In this document: positions 1-8,776 of the stretch, piece by piece
Layout of the letters: every line of letters starts with the position of its first letter
Numbering within the stretch: position 1 is the first letter of the stretch
Assembly (NCBI GenBank): GCA_028284485.1
Contig: JANQRQ010000018.1
Location: 1-45,499, forward strand
From: Planctomycetaceae bacterium
Lineage (GTDB): Bacteria; Planctomycetota; Planctomycetia; Planctomycetales; Planctomycetaceae
Direction of reading: 5' to 3'
Length of the DNA: 45,499 nt
The notes under the pieces: model-generated
What the model saw: the letters and a program-made list of their open reading frames with translations, nothing else
Database searches by the model: none
Told to the model about the DNA's origin: nothing
Made by a program: the position numbers and the translations under genes

Positions 1-1
1 G

Positions 2-1717
2 CCGGGTGAAGTCGATGACCCTGGCCCAACGTTACAAAGGCTTATCAACCTACTGGAGCAGACCGGACCGGCATCGATCACCACTCGCCAAGTCGATTCG
101 GCCAAGGCGCGGTTGGTCCGCAGTTTGGAACGGCACGCCATCAATTTGAATGACCTGGCCATTGAGCTGACTTATTGGGAATCGGGCGGAGATTGGCGGT
201 TATACTTTCTGCATCGTGACCGCATCGCCGAAGTGACGTACGAAGACGTGCAGCGTGTCGCGGCTACCTATTTCTCTCGCAGTAACCGAACGGCGGGCCA
301 ATTCATTCCGACGAACGATCCGGGCCATGTGAGTATTCCGCGCCCGCTAGAAACTGCAGAACTGTTGAAGGATTACACCGCCGAACCGTTCGTCGCGAGC
401 GGGGAATACATTGCACCGACGCCCCAAGCAGTGGAAGAGCGCGTCATCCGCCGGACTCTGCCCAGCGGATTAAAGTTGGCGTTAATGCCGATGAAAACGC
501 GGGGTGAGCGCTTCACACTGGAGTTCACGCTGCGGTACGGCAACGCCGACAGCCTGCGTGGCCGGGCGACTGCAGCCGCCTTTTTGCCTCAACTGTTGAC
601 CAGTACTGAAGCACGGTCCGAAGCGCGCGAACATGTGCGCGGCACGCTGCGAACTTTTTCTCTTAATACAAAAGAGACATGCGGTACGGCAACTTTCGTG
701 CTCAAGTCGGAACACGATCTGGCGGAGCGCTCTTTGCGGTTCATTGAGTATATGTTGCGCAATCCGCATTTTTCCGAGACCGATCTGAAAAACATGAAGC
801 GCACGCGAATCGCATCGCTCAAAACGCAGATGACCGATCCCTGGTCGTTGGCGAACCGTGAAATTCGCCGAGCCGTGCAACCGTATGACAGGGAAGATCC
901 CCGATACCTCCCCTCGTTTGAAGAAGAGCTGCGAGCCGTCGAATCGCTCACCGTCGATGACGTTCGCGAGCTATACGACGACCTTATAGGCGGCAGCGAC
1001 GGTGAATTGATCGCCGTCGGTGACTTCGACCCTGAAGAGGTGACGTCCCAAATCGAAGCCCTTTCCGAAGGCTGGGTCTCGCCACAAAAGTACGCACCGT
1101 TACCGGAATTGGAGCCTCGCAAAACTCACAACAAGGCCCTCGTCAGGCGGCTCGTCGAAAAGGGCTCCGCAGCTTACATGAGTGAAATGGTCATGCCGAT
1201 TACCGAATCGCATTCCGATTATGTGCCTCTGCTGACGGCCTTTAATATTTGGAGGCGTCGAAAGGGTACTCTTATACGCGACGAACGGGGGCTTCCGTAC
1301 TTCATGCTCACCAACTTGGAATCTTTGCCGCATTCCTCATTCTCGCGGATTCGTTATCAGGCGACTTGCAGTGCGCAACGGATCGAGGAGATGGCGGACA
1401 CGTTCAAATTGTCGTTTGATTCGCTGCGGGACGAGCCATTCACCACTGATGAATTGGCGCGTGCCAAATCACGGATGAAGCAGCTGACAGTCGGCAGACT
1501 GCGTTCCACAGCCGGCATCGTGCGGACATTGGTCAAACTCTCAGCGAAAGACCAAACCCTGCGCGATGCGCTGGAGCAACAGAATCGTGTTGAGAACCTC
1601 ACGTTAGAACAGGTCCAAAGGGCGGCAGACAAGTATTTGCTCTATTCCGAGTTGCGACATGCCATGGCCGGCGATTTTCCTGCACGTGAACTGAGCCTTC
1701 CGATTCCGCAGGAGTAA
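2..1717 (+). CDS. M16-family (pitrilysin/insulinase-like) peptidase, C-terminal part, 5' truncated by window
   Basis: The frame is open from the left edge of the window with no stop, so the gene begins upstream; an internal TTG near 113 is not a believable start. The visible protein is the end of one M16 domain followed by a second M16 domain that opens at the VIRRTLPSGLKLALMP stretch, the usual first strand of such a domain. Where a catalytic M16 half would carry the zinc motif HxxEH, this half reads AAAFLPQLL, so it is the non-catalytic partner half; the metal site must lie upstream. M16 enzymes are zinc peptidases that close around short peptides, and planctomycete versions are usually exported. 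The gene ends with TAA. The family call is fairly firm; substrate and activity cannot be judged from this fragment. Confidence 0.85.
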   Translation, partial: PGEVDDPGPTLQRLINLLEQTGPASITTRQVDSAKARLVRSLERHAINLNDLAIELTYWESGGDWRLYFLHRDRIAEVTYEDVQRVAATYFSRSNRTAGQFIPTNDPGHVSIPRPLETAELLKDYTAEPFVASGEYIAPTPQAVEERVIRRTLPSGLKLALMPMKTRGERFTLEFTLRYGNADSLRGRATAAAFLPQLLTSTEARSEAREHVRGTLRTFSLNTKETCGTATFVLKSEHDLAERSLRFIEYMLRNPHFSETDLKNMKRTRIASLKTQMTDPWSLANREIRRAVQPYDREDPRYLPSFEEELRAVESLTVDDVRELYDDLIGGSDGELIAVGDFDPEEVTSQIEALSEGWVSPQKYAPLPELEPRKTHNKALVRRLVEKGSAAYMSEMVMPITESHSDYVPLLTAFNIWRRRKGTLIRDERGLPYFMLTNLESLPHSSFSRIRYQATCSAQRIEEMADTFKLSFDSLRDEPFTTDELARAKSRMKQLTVGRLRSTAGIVRTLVKLSAKDQTLRDALEQQNRVENLTLEQVQRAADKYLLYSELRHAMAGDFPARELSLPIPQE

Positions 1718-1726
1718 TCCGATCGA

Positions 1727-1736
1727 GTCAATTGAC
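1727..1736. promoter_or_regulatory. Perfect 10-bp palindrome GTCAATTGAC upstream of the sigma factor gene
   Basis: The palindrome lies just after the peptidase stop codon and about 117 bases before the sigma factor start. The same ten bases occur once more in the window, at 41606-41615, again in an intergenic region. A dimeric regulator site is possible but unproven; two copies of an AT-centred 10-mer may be chance. Confidence 0.22.
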
Positions 1737-1853
1737 GTATATTCATGGGAGCGTTGTGCATGCAGCGGACCACCGTCGTGCAAATCAATTCCAAAAACTC
1801 GTTTTCGCCTTAGACAATTTTGCAACGGGCAGGCCCTCTTTATTCCCAGGGAG

Positions 1854-2411
1854 ATGAATAACCAACCAATCAATCTGACAGAAAGACTCGCGGCGGGCGA
1901 CGAAGCGGCCTTCGCCGAATTGCTCGATGCGCTCGGTCCAAAATTGCATCGGGCAGCGAGGCGAATGCTTTATTCCGCAGCAGAGGCCGACGACGCCCTG
2001 CAAGATTGCTTCGTTGATTTGGTACGCGGGCGACATCGCCTGCTGCAGGTCGAGGACGTTAACAGTTACGTTTTTCGCATGCTGTTCCGTGCGACTTACA
2101 GAATCATCAACCGCCGCACAGATCGGCAGATCGAGACCCACGAGCTAAGCGACATGACTGACTCACGATCGGCATCGACGATCGACGTAATCGACGACAC
2201 TGAGGAGCTGGAATTCGCTGTCAGCCAACTGCCTCACGAACAGCGGGAAGTGATTGTGCTCAAGACCGATGGCGGGATGACCTTTCAAGAGATTGCCGCA
2301 TTCCTCGGAATTAGTGCGAACACGGCGGCAAGCCGGTACCGATACGCCATCGACAAACTAAGAACATATTTGGTGCAGGAATCATGCGAAACGAAGATGA
2401 ATTGTTCGTAG
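1854..2411 (+). CDS. ECF-type RNA polymerase sigma factor (sigma-70 family)
   Basis: The product has 185 residues and two recognisable parts. Region 2 spans roughly residues 13-90, with ADDALQDCFVDLV followed by SYVFRMLFRATYRIINRR, the core-binding and -10-recognition helices. Region 4 spans roughly 123-172, with LPHEQREVIVLK and the helix-turn-helix TFQEIAAFLGISANTAASRY. No region 1 or 3 is present, which defines the ECF class; ECF factors redirect RNA polymerase to small stress or envelope regulons. The ATG at 1854 has AGGGAG immediately upstream. The end of the gene overlaps the next reading frame by 28 bases, which suggests translational coupling with a likely anti-sigma partner. The ECF subgroup and its target promoters cannot be told from sequence alone. 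Confidence 0.9.
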   Translation: MNNQPINLTERLAAGDEAAFAELLDALGPKLHRAARRMLYSAAEADDALQDCFVDLVRGRHRLLQVEDVNSYVFRMLFRATYRIINRRTDRQIETHELSDMTDSRSASTIDVIDDTEELEFAVSQLPHEQREVIVLKTDGGMTFQEIAAFLGISANTAASRYRYAIDKLRTYLVQESCETKMNCS

Positions 2412-2815
2412 AGCGGCAACTCGAACAGCCACCAAGCATGTCTCTGCCGGACGCACTTCGCGACCGGGTGATGAACGCCGTACAAAGCGAGTTGACGATA
2501 CCGCCGCGTGTGCACCGCAAAGTTGCGACAAACCGAAGCCGGAATGCCGTACTGGTTGCTGGAATCGCGTTGTCGATCGCGATTGTGGTTTTAGTTTTTT
2601 CCGGTGCCGATCGCGGTCATCGCAACGACGACATTGCTCAGTCGATACCACAACCAGCGCCATCGGTCGAAACTGAGCCGCTTCCGACGGTTCAGGATTA
2701 TCGCATGGCACTCTGGTCGTCGCCGGCTGACCTGGACAGCCTGTTCGAACGGCCATCTTTTGTTCCAGATCGGCATGTCAACTCGGTCAACTTTCGATCC
2801 AAACTGCTGGAATGA
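2384..2815 (+). CDS. Small single-pass membrane protein, candidate anti-sigma factor
   Basis: The product has 143 residues. It has a charged N-terminal part (about residues 1-50), one hydrophobic helix at about 55-73 (AVLVAGIALSIAIVVLVF) and a polar C-terminal tail. This is the layout of many anti-sigma factors: a cytoplasmic sigma-binding segment tethered to the membrane. I do not see a zinc-binding HxxxCxxC anti-sigma motif, so assignment rests on topology and on the 28-base overlap with the sigma factor gene. The ATG at 2384 lies inside the sigma gene, so translation is probably coupled. It could instead be an unrelated membrane protein of the same operon. Confidence 0.65.
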   Translation: MRNEDELFVERQLEQPPSMSLPDALRDRVMNAVQSELTIPPRVHRKVATNRSRNAVLVAGIALSIAIVVLVFSGADRGHRNDDIAQSIPQPAPSVETEPLPTVQDYRMALWSSPADLDSLFERPSFVPDRHVNSVNFRSKLLE

Positions 2816-2870
2816 CGGTCGATTCTGTTCTCTGTACTTCTTTCAATGATGTTCTAAAACGAGAAACGTG

Positions 2871-4013
2871 ATGAAACATTCGCAAATACTGTTGATCGTT
2901 GCAGTGGTTGCCATTGTTGGCTCCCGCCCCTCTACGGCCCAAACGGTTGTGCAGCCAACGACCAATGCTGCTTTGAAGTATTGGCAAGCATTCGGTGCGC
3001 TACCCCAACTCAACGACAACCTGGCCGATAAACTCCGGCAGGTTTGGAATCCGGAAACTTATTCCAAACCGGTCGGTGCAAACCTCAAACGGCAACTCGA
3101 GACGGCCAAATACTCGTTGACCATGTTGCATCGCGCCGCGTCGATCGAGCAATGCGATTGGGGGGTTAACATGCGCGATGAAGGTGCAGAAACATTGCTC
3201 CCCCATTTGCACGACGCGCGCCGTTTGTCGTTGCTTGCCATGCTAAGGGCACGCTTGCGATTCGAAGCGGGCGACACAACCGGCGCGGTCGAAGACCTGG
3301 TGGCAACAGCCACGTTAGGGCGACATATCACGCGGGACGGTACTCTGATCGGCTTTCTCATGGGATATCAGATCGAGACGCGCGCGTACGATGTCTTGTG
3401 TGGTTGGCTGCCCCAACTCAACTCCGAAGGAATGGAACAACTAACAAAGTCGCTCGCCGAACTGCCGTGGCAACCGTCACTTCAAGAGAATCTGGCCAGC
3501 GAGGAGCAATTCCTCGATTGGGCCATCGAGTTAGTGGAGTCGAATCGCCCCGGTTCGCTACTGCGACTTTGTCGCGCCCTAGCGACATCCGATGAACAGA
3601 CGGAATCACTATTACAGGTAGGAGGCCGCCGGGCTGATTTCGCTCGGCAATTGCACGCGATTCGCCCACTGTACCGCGAAGCAAACCGGATCGTTGAATT
3701 GGATCCGGATGAATTCGCGACAAAGCATGCGTTGTATACCCAGCGCCTCGAGCAACACCCCCTGGCGAAGTTCTGCACGGCGAATTTGCAATCGCTCAAC
3801 GACGTTGTGCACAAGAATCAGGCGCGCCTGGCCTTGATGCGCGCTGCGATTGATGTGCAGCAGCTTGGCCGCGATGCGCTGGCTGAGCATCCCGACCCCT
3901 ATGGCGATGCTCCGTTTGAGTACGCCGAACATTCCGAGGGGTTCACGTTAACGTCGGCTTATCAATCGCCAAACGGTGACGAAGTGATTCTGACCGTTGG
4001 TGTATCGGACTGA
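2871..4013 (+). CDS. Secreted protein of unknown function
   Basis: The product has 380 residues and starts with a clear signal peptide: a hydrophobic run ILLIVAVVAIVG and a likely cleavage after STAQ at about residue 24. The ATG at 2871 is preferred to the GTG three bases earlier. The mature protein is mostly predicted helix and contains stretches such as LRFEAGDTTGAVEDLVATATLGRH that resemble a helical repeat, but I do not recognise a family. It follows the sigma/anti-sigma pair by about 55 bases on the same strand and may be co-transcribed. It could be an exported target of, or input to, that regulatory pair; that is inference from position only. Confidence 0.75.
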   Translation: MKHSQILLIVAVVAIVGSRPSTAQTVVQPTTNAALKYWQAFGALPQLNDNLADKLRQVWNPETYSKPVGANLKRQLETAKYSLTMLHRAASIEQCDWGVNMRDEGAETLLPHLHDARRLSLLAMLRARLRFEAGDTTGAVEDLVATATLGRHITRDGTLIGFLMGYQIETRAYDVLCGWLPQLNSEGMEQLTKSLAELPWQPSLQENLASEEQFLDWAIELVESNRPGSLLRLCRALATSDEQTESLLQVGGRRADFARQLHAIRPLYREANRIVELDPDEFATKHALYTQRLEQHPLAKFCTANLQSLNDVVHKNQARLALMRAAIDVQQLGRDALAEHPDPYGDAPFEYAEHSEGFTLTSAYQSPNGDEVILTVGVSD

Positions 4014-4172
4014 GTGCTGCCCTCCTTTGTCAAACCGTGCCGATTTGCGTCAGCGATTGTTTGCGCTGATAACCGAGACGGTTTCGTGTGGAGTTGATTG
4101 ACTCGACCGATCGTAAACATTACGAATATCAGGCGGTAAAGTCGCGATTCACAACTCTCCGCGGAGACGTCG

Positions 4173-4397
4173 ATGAGCAACAGCACCTGCCCGGAATGTG
4201 GGTCTTCCATGGAAAAAGGGTTCATCCCCGATTCAGCGCACGGACCGTCGGTGCACAAATCGAAATGGCATCGTGGTGAGCCGGGCGAGATGAAGTTCCT
4301 CGGAATGCCGCTCGGCATGAAGACCGACAGCGAAGCCATGTACGACATCACCGCGTATCGTTGCACGGAGTGTGGACTCATTCGGCTTTACGCGTAG
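4173..4397 (+). CDS. DUF6487-type zinc-ribbon protein
   Basis: The product has 74 residues with two cysteine pairs, CPECG at the start and CTECG near the end, which would bind one zinc ion. Between them is the pattern GFIPD, then W-H-x-G-E-P-G-E, and the C-terminus reads AYRCTECGLIRLYA. This order matches the small DUF6487 proteins found widely in bacteria, whose function is unknown. The ATG at 4173 has a GGAG-like site at the usual distance. It stands alone on the plus strand between the secreted unknown and the outer-membrane gene. Confidence 0.85.
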   Translation: MSNSTCPECGSSMEKGFIPDSAHGPSVHKSKWHRGEPGEMKFLGMPLGMKTDSEAMYDITAYRCTECGLIRLYA

Positions 4398-4734
4398 CTC
4401 GTGTCGCGTCCCCTGGCGATTTGGCGCCGTCTTTTGCCTCGCCTCCTTCCTCTTCAAATGCAGGTGGATTTGCGTTTCGGGCGGCATTGGAAGCTGGCCA
4501 TCGATCGATACGCATTCCCCCAGGCAAAACCGGCAAATCATGCCGCTCGACCGTTGGCGACTTTAACGGTTGTGCCGTTTCTATCAGCGCCAGTGACGGT
4601 TGTGCCGGTTGATCTCGATGTAGCAATCGAAACGAATCAATCAGTCACTCCGCTGCTGACGAAGATGGGGGTGGTAGCATTTATTCGCAATTTGTGCGTT
4701 GTATTCGTGCGCATATTTGTTTGGGGACCCATTG
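4398..4734. other. Intergenic region with two copies of a short hairpin-forming repeat
   Basis: This 337-base stretch holds no convincing gene; the long frame that crosses it runs out of phase into the outer-membrane gene. It contains a 12-base direct repeat, ACGGTTGTGCCG, at 4566-4577 and 4596-4607. The first copy forms a perfect 5-bp hairpin, AACGG-TTGTG-CCGTT (4565-4579). This region is probably the leader and promoter zone of the outer-membrane gene. No terminator with a T-tract is evident. Confidence 0.4.
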
Positions 4735-6027
4735 ATGAGACGTGCATTCGCTTCGCTGTTATTGGTGACTCTCTGCGTATTCGGGATCACGGAACAGGTC
4801 CAAGCCCAGTCGTTCGGCATCGAACTGCACAACACAATGATGCCCGCTTCGGGTGGTATGGCCGGGGCCAGTATCACCCGTCCGCAAGACCCGCTTTCGG
4901 CCATGAACGCCAACCCGGCGACGCTCACTCAAATGCAGGGGACGAACTTCACGTTCGGCGGCGCACTGATCGACCCGAAAATCAATTTCGAACAACGCGG
5001 TTCGTTTCCGAACCCCGCCCCGCTGGTCACCCCGTTCAATGCGGAATCTGCCTACCCAGCGTCCGTGTTAGGGAATATCGGCGTGACGCAAGACTTAAGC
5101 GCCATGGATATTCCGGCCACATTGGCCATGGGCTTCGTTTCCAATGCGGGCGCGGGCGTCGACTTCGTGGGAGTCCCCCAGTCGGAAGGGACCGCATCGA
5201 CGATGTTGATCTTCGAGATCATCATGGGTGCCGGCTTTCAGGTGACTGAGAACCTTTCATTCGGAACGACGTTCCAATTGGGCAGCGCGTTCATGGACGC
5301 GCCTTTCGTGGGGATCGCCCGCAATACGCCGGATTACGGAGCGCGGGGAACGTTCGGTGCCAATTACGACCTCAGCGACACGACGTCAGTCGGGGCTTAT
5401 TTCCAGACCAAACAAAACTTCCTCTTCAGCGATTCCATCTTGCTCGAATTGCCCGGCGGAATGTTCACAAGTGCGCTCAACGTCGGAATGGACCTTCCGC
5501 GGAACGTCGGATTCGGTATCGCCGACGAGAGCCTCATGGATGGAAACCTGCTGGTCGCCGTGGACGTGCTTTTCAAGAACTGGGAAGACGCCGACCTCTT
5601 CCAGTCAATCTACACTGACCAATGGGTCGTTCAAGTGGGAACGCAATACACGATGGGCCGCACCAAGTTCCGACTGGGCTACGCGTGGGCGGAAAACCCG
5701 CTGGCAAAGCTGCCTGCCGTCACAGTGAGCGGAATCACGTTGCCGGGCGCGACGGCTGCCGTCAATTATGTGCAGGCCCAACTCGGTCTGATTAATGAGC
5801 ATCGTCTGTCAGCCGGTATGGGTGTCGAGGACATTTTGCCTGGTCTTGATTTCGACTTGACTGCGGGCGGAATGTTTGCCGCATCACAGGTATTCGGCAC
5901 GACCAAGCTCGATATCGAAAGTTACTGGATCACTTTTGGATTCACCTGGCACTTCGACGGGGCCAAGAACTGTTGTCCAACACAGCCGTGCGGCCAATGT
6001 GGCGCGTGCGGCGCCTGCGGAACGTAA
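4735..6027 (+). CDS. FadL/OmpP1-type outer-membrane beta-barrel protein
   Basis: The product has 430 residues and a signal peptide (about residues 1-24, cleavage near VQAQ). The mature N-terminus has the FadL/TodX hallmark: a segment beginning FGIELHNTMMPASGGMAGAS and then DPLSAMNANPATLTQM, which forms the hatch of these barrels. The rest alternates short amphipathic strands (for example KFRLGYAWAENPL and YWITFGFTWHF), as expected for a 14-strand barrel that carries hydrophobic compounds across the outer membrane. The ATG at 4735 is chosen because GGGG sits 8 bases upstream and the signal peptide starts there. Oddly, the last strand is followed by a 19-residue cysteine-rich tail with six Cys in CGxCGxC spacing. 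The substrate is unknown. Confidence 0.87.
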   Translation: MRRAFASLLLVTLCVFGITEQVQAQSFGIELHNTMMPASGGMAGASITRPQDPLSAMNANPATLTQMQGTNFTFGGALIDPKINFEQRGSFPNPAPLVTPFNAESAYPASVLGNIGVTQDLSAMDIPATLAMGFVSNAGAGVDFVGVPQSEGTASTMLIFEIIMGAGFQVTENLSFGTTFQLGSAFMDAPFVGIARNTPDYGARGTFGANYDLSDTTSVGAYFQTKQNFLFSDSILLELPGGMFTSALNVGMDLPRNVGFGIADESLMDGNLLVAVDVLFKNWEDADLFQSIYTDQWVVQVGTQYTMGRTKFRLGYAWAENPLAKLPAVTVSGITLPGATAAVNYVQAQLGLINEHRLSAGMGVEDILPGLDFDLTAGGMFAASQVFGTTKLDIESYWITFGFTWHFDGAKNCCPTQPCGQCGACGACGT

Positions 6028-6089
6028 ATGTCGCGGCCTCTCATGTGCTCTTGGGCACGAACCACGTTGAGTAAATCTGGAGCGCTGGC

Positions 6090-6632
6090 TTGAACTCGCC
6101 TGAAGGCCAACCCGAACAACCGGTCGCCGGAATCAGGCTCAAAATCGGCGTTGGTTTATTCGCAATGAGCATCGTCTTGCCGCTTGCCGGTCTGCCGCTC
6201 GTTGCCACGATGGGGCTGTCGGCGGGCGCGACCGCGTCGATTTCGGGAGTGATTCTTGTCGGTTCCGAGGTGCTGGGTGTCAGTGCCATCGCGGTGATGG
6301 GCAAGCCGGGTTATGCCTTCGTTAAGAACCGCGTTTTCGGATTCTTAAAGCAATACGGCCCACTGCGCGATGTCGGCCGGAAGCGATACCGCATCGGGCT
6401 TGTGATGTTGTGCGGAACGCTGCTGTGGGGATGGTCGGCACCCTATTTTGGCACCGCGTTTCCGGCGCTCGAACAATACGCACTGCCAATGGCTATCCTG
6501 GGTGATCTGATCTTGTTGGCGAGCCTGTTCGTTTTGGGGGGCGGCTTTTGGGACAAGCTGCGCTCGCTGTTTCTGCACGATGCCCAGGCTCATTTCGCCC
6601 CCTCGGATCAGAATGCCGACAGTGAACAGTAA
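6090..6632 (+). CDS. Small multi-pass membrane protein (transporter-suffix-domain-like)
   Basis: The product has 180 residues with about four hydrophobic helices: two in the first half (GVGLFAMSIVLPLAGLPLVA and ATASISGVILVGSEVLGVSA) and two in the second (IGLVMLCGTLLWGWSAPYFG and LPMAILGDLILLASLFVLGG). A basic loop, KPGYAFVKNRVFGFLK, lies between the pairs. The arrangement resembles the 'transporter suffix domain' proteins, which have no established function. The start is a TTG at 6090 with GGAG 7 bases upstream; no better ATG is available. It follows the outer-membrane gene on the same strand. Confidence 0.7.
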   Translation: MNSPEGQPEQPVAGIRLKIGVGLFAMSIVLPLAGLPLVATMGLSAGATASISGVILVGSEVLGVSAIAVMGKPGYAFVKNRVFGFLKQYGPLRDVGRKRYRIGLVMLCGTLLWGWSAPYFGTAFPALEQYALPMAILGDLILLASLFVLGGGFWDKLRSLFLHDAQAHFAPSDQNADSEQ

Positions 6633-6680
6633 ACGACGTCGCTCTTTGTCGACATCGTATCAGCCATTGACTCCGAGGCG

Positions 6681-7421
6681 TCACTCGACCCGCTCCCATC
6701 CTTCTCGGGCTGGGTCGAAATCGCGTGGGAACTGCGTCGCGTCATTGTAAGTCGGCGGCTTGCTGAAATGGCATGTCTTCAGCGCGTACGGTTCGATCGA
6801 CGAGAGATCGGCCCCTTGGAATTTGCAGCCGTCGATGTTGACGGCTTGAAAGGCGCCGTCTCGCGCCACGATTTTGGCGTCGATCAAAGTCGCTCCCTGG
6901 AAGGTCATGCTTTGAAACGATCCCCCTTTGCCAGAAAGCAGGGCGCCGGACAGGTCGGCATTAACGAACGAGGACAACTGAAACGACGCGCTTCGGCCCG
7001 ATAGTTGTGCGCCGGCGAGTTTGGCGTTGTCGAAATTTGCTCCTTGAAACGACGCCGTCCCACCACTGATCGTCGCCTGTTCCATGTCGGCATGACGAAA
7101 GTTCGTCTTTTGAAAGGCAGAGTCACCCCCGTCAATCACTGCACCATGAAGATTGGCTCTCTCCAAATCGGCATGCGCCAAAACACCCTTTGGCGTGACG
7201 TCCTTCTCGTCGCCAGAGATCTCCAATATCGAAGTCCGCGAATGGAGAAGGTCGAGTTCGGTTTCTGCGTAATGCACTCGGTCAGTTAGCCGTTGATTCT
7301 CTTTCTTGGCATGCATGGCGTTGACAAACCAGCCAAACACAACAAACAAGAATAGCAACGCAAAAATCCCCGTCAAAATCGTGAACTGCGATCGGCTTTG
7401 GTACTGGTATTCGTTACTCAA
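6681..7421 (-). CDS. Membrane-anchored pentapeptide-like protein with 22-residue super-repeat
   Basis: From a TTG start at 7421 the product has 246 residues. That start is preferred because a perfect AAGGAG (7428-7433) lies 6 bases upstream; a GTG at 7505 would add 28 residues without a ribosome site. One membrane helix (about residues 17-35) is followed by a charged, probably coiled stretch. From about residue 82 there is an A(N/D)LxxA pentapeptide-like domain ending in FxxADLSS. Inside it, five units of 22-23 residues (6804-7139) follow the pattern hSGxxxSFQxxxFxxAxL. Pentapeptide proteins fold as right-handed quadrilateral beta-helices; their roles vary. Topology suggests the helix domain faces the periplasm. 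The function is unknown. Confidence 0.8.
   Translation of the reverse strand: MSNEYQYQSRSQFTILTGIFALLFLFVVFGWFVNAMHAKKENQRLTDRVHYAETELDLLHSRTSILEISGDEKDVTPKGVLAHADLERANLHGAVIDGGDSAFQKTNFRHADMEQATISGGTASFQGANFDNAKLAGAQLSGRSASFQLSSFVNADLSGALLSGKGGSFQSMTFQGATLIDAKIVARDGAFQAVNIDGCKFQGADLSSIEPYALKTCHFSKPPTYNDATQFPRDFDPAREGWERVE
6804..7139 (-). repeat. Five tandem 22-23-residue repeats inside the pentapeptide-like protein
   Basis: Each unit begins with I/L/V followed by a small Gly-rich turn, then SFQ or AFQ, an F or I four residues later, and an A-x-L/M-x-x-A ending. Units start at about residues 95, 118, 140, 162 and 184 of the 246-residue protein. This is a regular unit of four coils plus an invariant FQ step, not plain pentapeptides. 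Confidence 0.75.
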
Positions 7422-7579
7422 CGCTGACTCCTTGTTGCATGAATTTGCTGCATGCGGCGCGGACTCTACCGCGTCAGAATATGTTGAATCCGCACGTTCT
7501 TGCACCGCTATCAGACAATATGTCTATTCTAATCAACGGGTGGAGAACTCGGGAAGGCCGCGACCATTCATTATTACCC

Positions 7580-8776
7580 TTAGAGGTCTGCGATCTTGGA
7601 GATCTTCAATGTGATTTCGCTATCGCGCGCCCAGCGGGTCGGACGGGAGTAGTAGGCAACGAGAGCCTCGTCGTCGACAAACGTCACGGAAGGATAGGCC
7701 GCATCGTGATCGGAGCGGTTGTCGATATCTAAGAATCCGCCCCACGTGCGACCTTCGTCTTTCGAAATGGCTGCGCTCAGCGGCGTGCGCGGCCAGTTCG
7801 ATTTCGAGGCGATATTATTCCACAGCAGCAGCAAGTCACCCGTTGACGGGATGCGCTTCAGGAGTGATGGCGACTCGGGAGCAGGCAGTTGCGTCGGCTG
7901 GGGAGTCGACCAATGGAGTCCACCATCTTCGGAATGGCTTTGAAAGAGGCGCTGATTCGTGTTTCGCAAAAAGCAAAGCAATCGTCCGTCTTTTAGTTCG
8001 ACAACGGTTGGCTCATGGCAGCCGCGTCCTGGTGCGGTCATGCTGTTTTCGCTGCGGTGCCACGTCGCCCCGCCATCATCGGTGTAAAACATAAAGCCAT
8101 GCAGCTTCGACGAACCGCCGCGATACGGCTCGGCGCCAATGTACCGCGACGAGTAGGGACCATGAGCCGGCAGCAAAACGCGACCGGAAGAGAGTCGCAC
8201 TGCGCGGTCGGCATTGTTGCAATACCAGCCGGGCTCGGAGATTTGTTCAATGTCACCCCAGGACTCGCCGTTGTCCTCCGAACGTCGATAGAACACGTTG
8301 CGCTGCGCTTCGTCATCCCAACCGACAAATGTGAACAGGATCTCCGTTTTCGAGAGGCGAATCAGATTCGGATGTTTGACGTTTCGTTTCCAACGGTTTT
8401 CTTGCAATGTCATCGTGCTCGACCAGGTGCGCCCACGATCGGTGGAGATCTTCGCCGATATTCGACACGGCATGTCGTCGCGTGCTTGATTGGATTTCGT
8501 CGTGGGCCGACGCTTCAGATGTGACGGCGCGGCGGCGTAGTATTCGCACCACACGAGCATCAAACGACGATCATCAAGCGGAAAGATCAATTGATGATCG
8601 TGCCGGGGATGCGCAGCGGACCATGGGCATACGATTTGTTCATGAATCGGTTTTAGTAGCGGCCTGTTCCCCCCGATCGATTTCGGTTCGCCGGCGCCCC
8701 AAAGCGTCATTCCGGATGTCGCAGCACCTGCAAATGCTGTGGATCGAACGAGGAATTCGCGTCGGCTGATGCACAT
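7580..8776 (-). CDS. Sialidase-like (BNR/Asp-box) exported protein
   Basis: The product has 398 residues from ATG at 8776, where a twin-arginine signal begins (CISRREFLVRSTAFAGAA), indicating export of a folded protein by Tat. Five Asp-box motifs of the S/T-x-D-x-G-x-x-W type are visible: STDRGRTW, SEDNGESW, TDDGGATW, SEDGGLHW and SKDEGRTW, as in six-bladed sialidase propellers. The stretch CHEPTVVELKDGRLLCFLRN is typical of the BNR_2 family, which includes exo-alpha-sialidases and many planctomycete relatives of unproven specificity. It lies 95 bases downstream of the giant nSTAND gene on the same strand and may be read through from that operon. It could act on host or algal glycans. Confidence 0.87.
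   Translation of the reverse strand: MCISRREFLVRSTAFAGAATSGMTLWGAGEPKSIGGNRPLLKPIHEQIVCPWSAAHPRHDHQLIFPLDDRRLMLVWCEYYAAAPSHLKRRPTTKSNQARDDMPCRISAKISTDRGRTWSSTMTLQENRWKRNVKHPNLIRLSKTEILFTFVGWDDEAQRNVFYRRSEDNGESWGDIEQISEPGWYCNNADRAVRLSSGRVLLPAHGPYSSRYIGAEPYRGGSSKLHGFMFYTDDGGATWHRSENSMTAPGRGCHEPTVVELKDGRLLCFLRNTNQRLFQSHSEDGGLHWSTPQPTQLPAPESPSLLKRIPSTGDLLLLWNNIASKSNWPRTPLSAAISKDEGRTWGGFLDIDNRSDHDAAYPSVTFVDDEALVAYYSRPTRWARDSEITLKISKIADL

Noticed and set aside
4401..5249. Plus-strand frame (282 codons) overlapping the outer-membrane gene start
   Set aside because: It runs over 500 bases out of phase into the FadL-like gene, which has a signal peptide and ribosome site.
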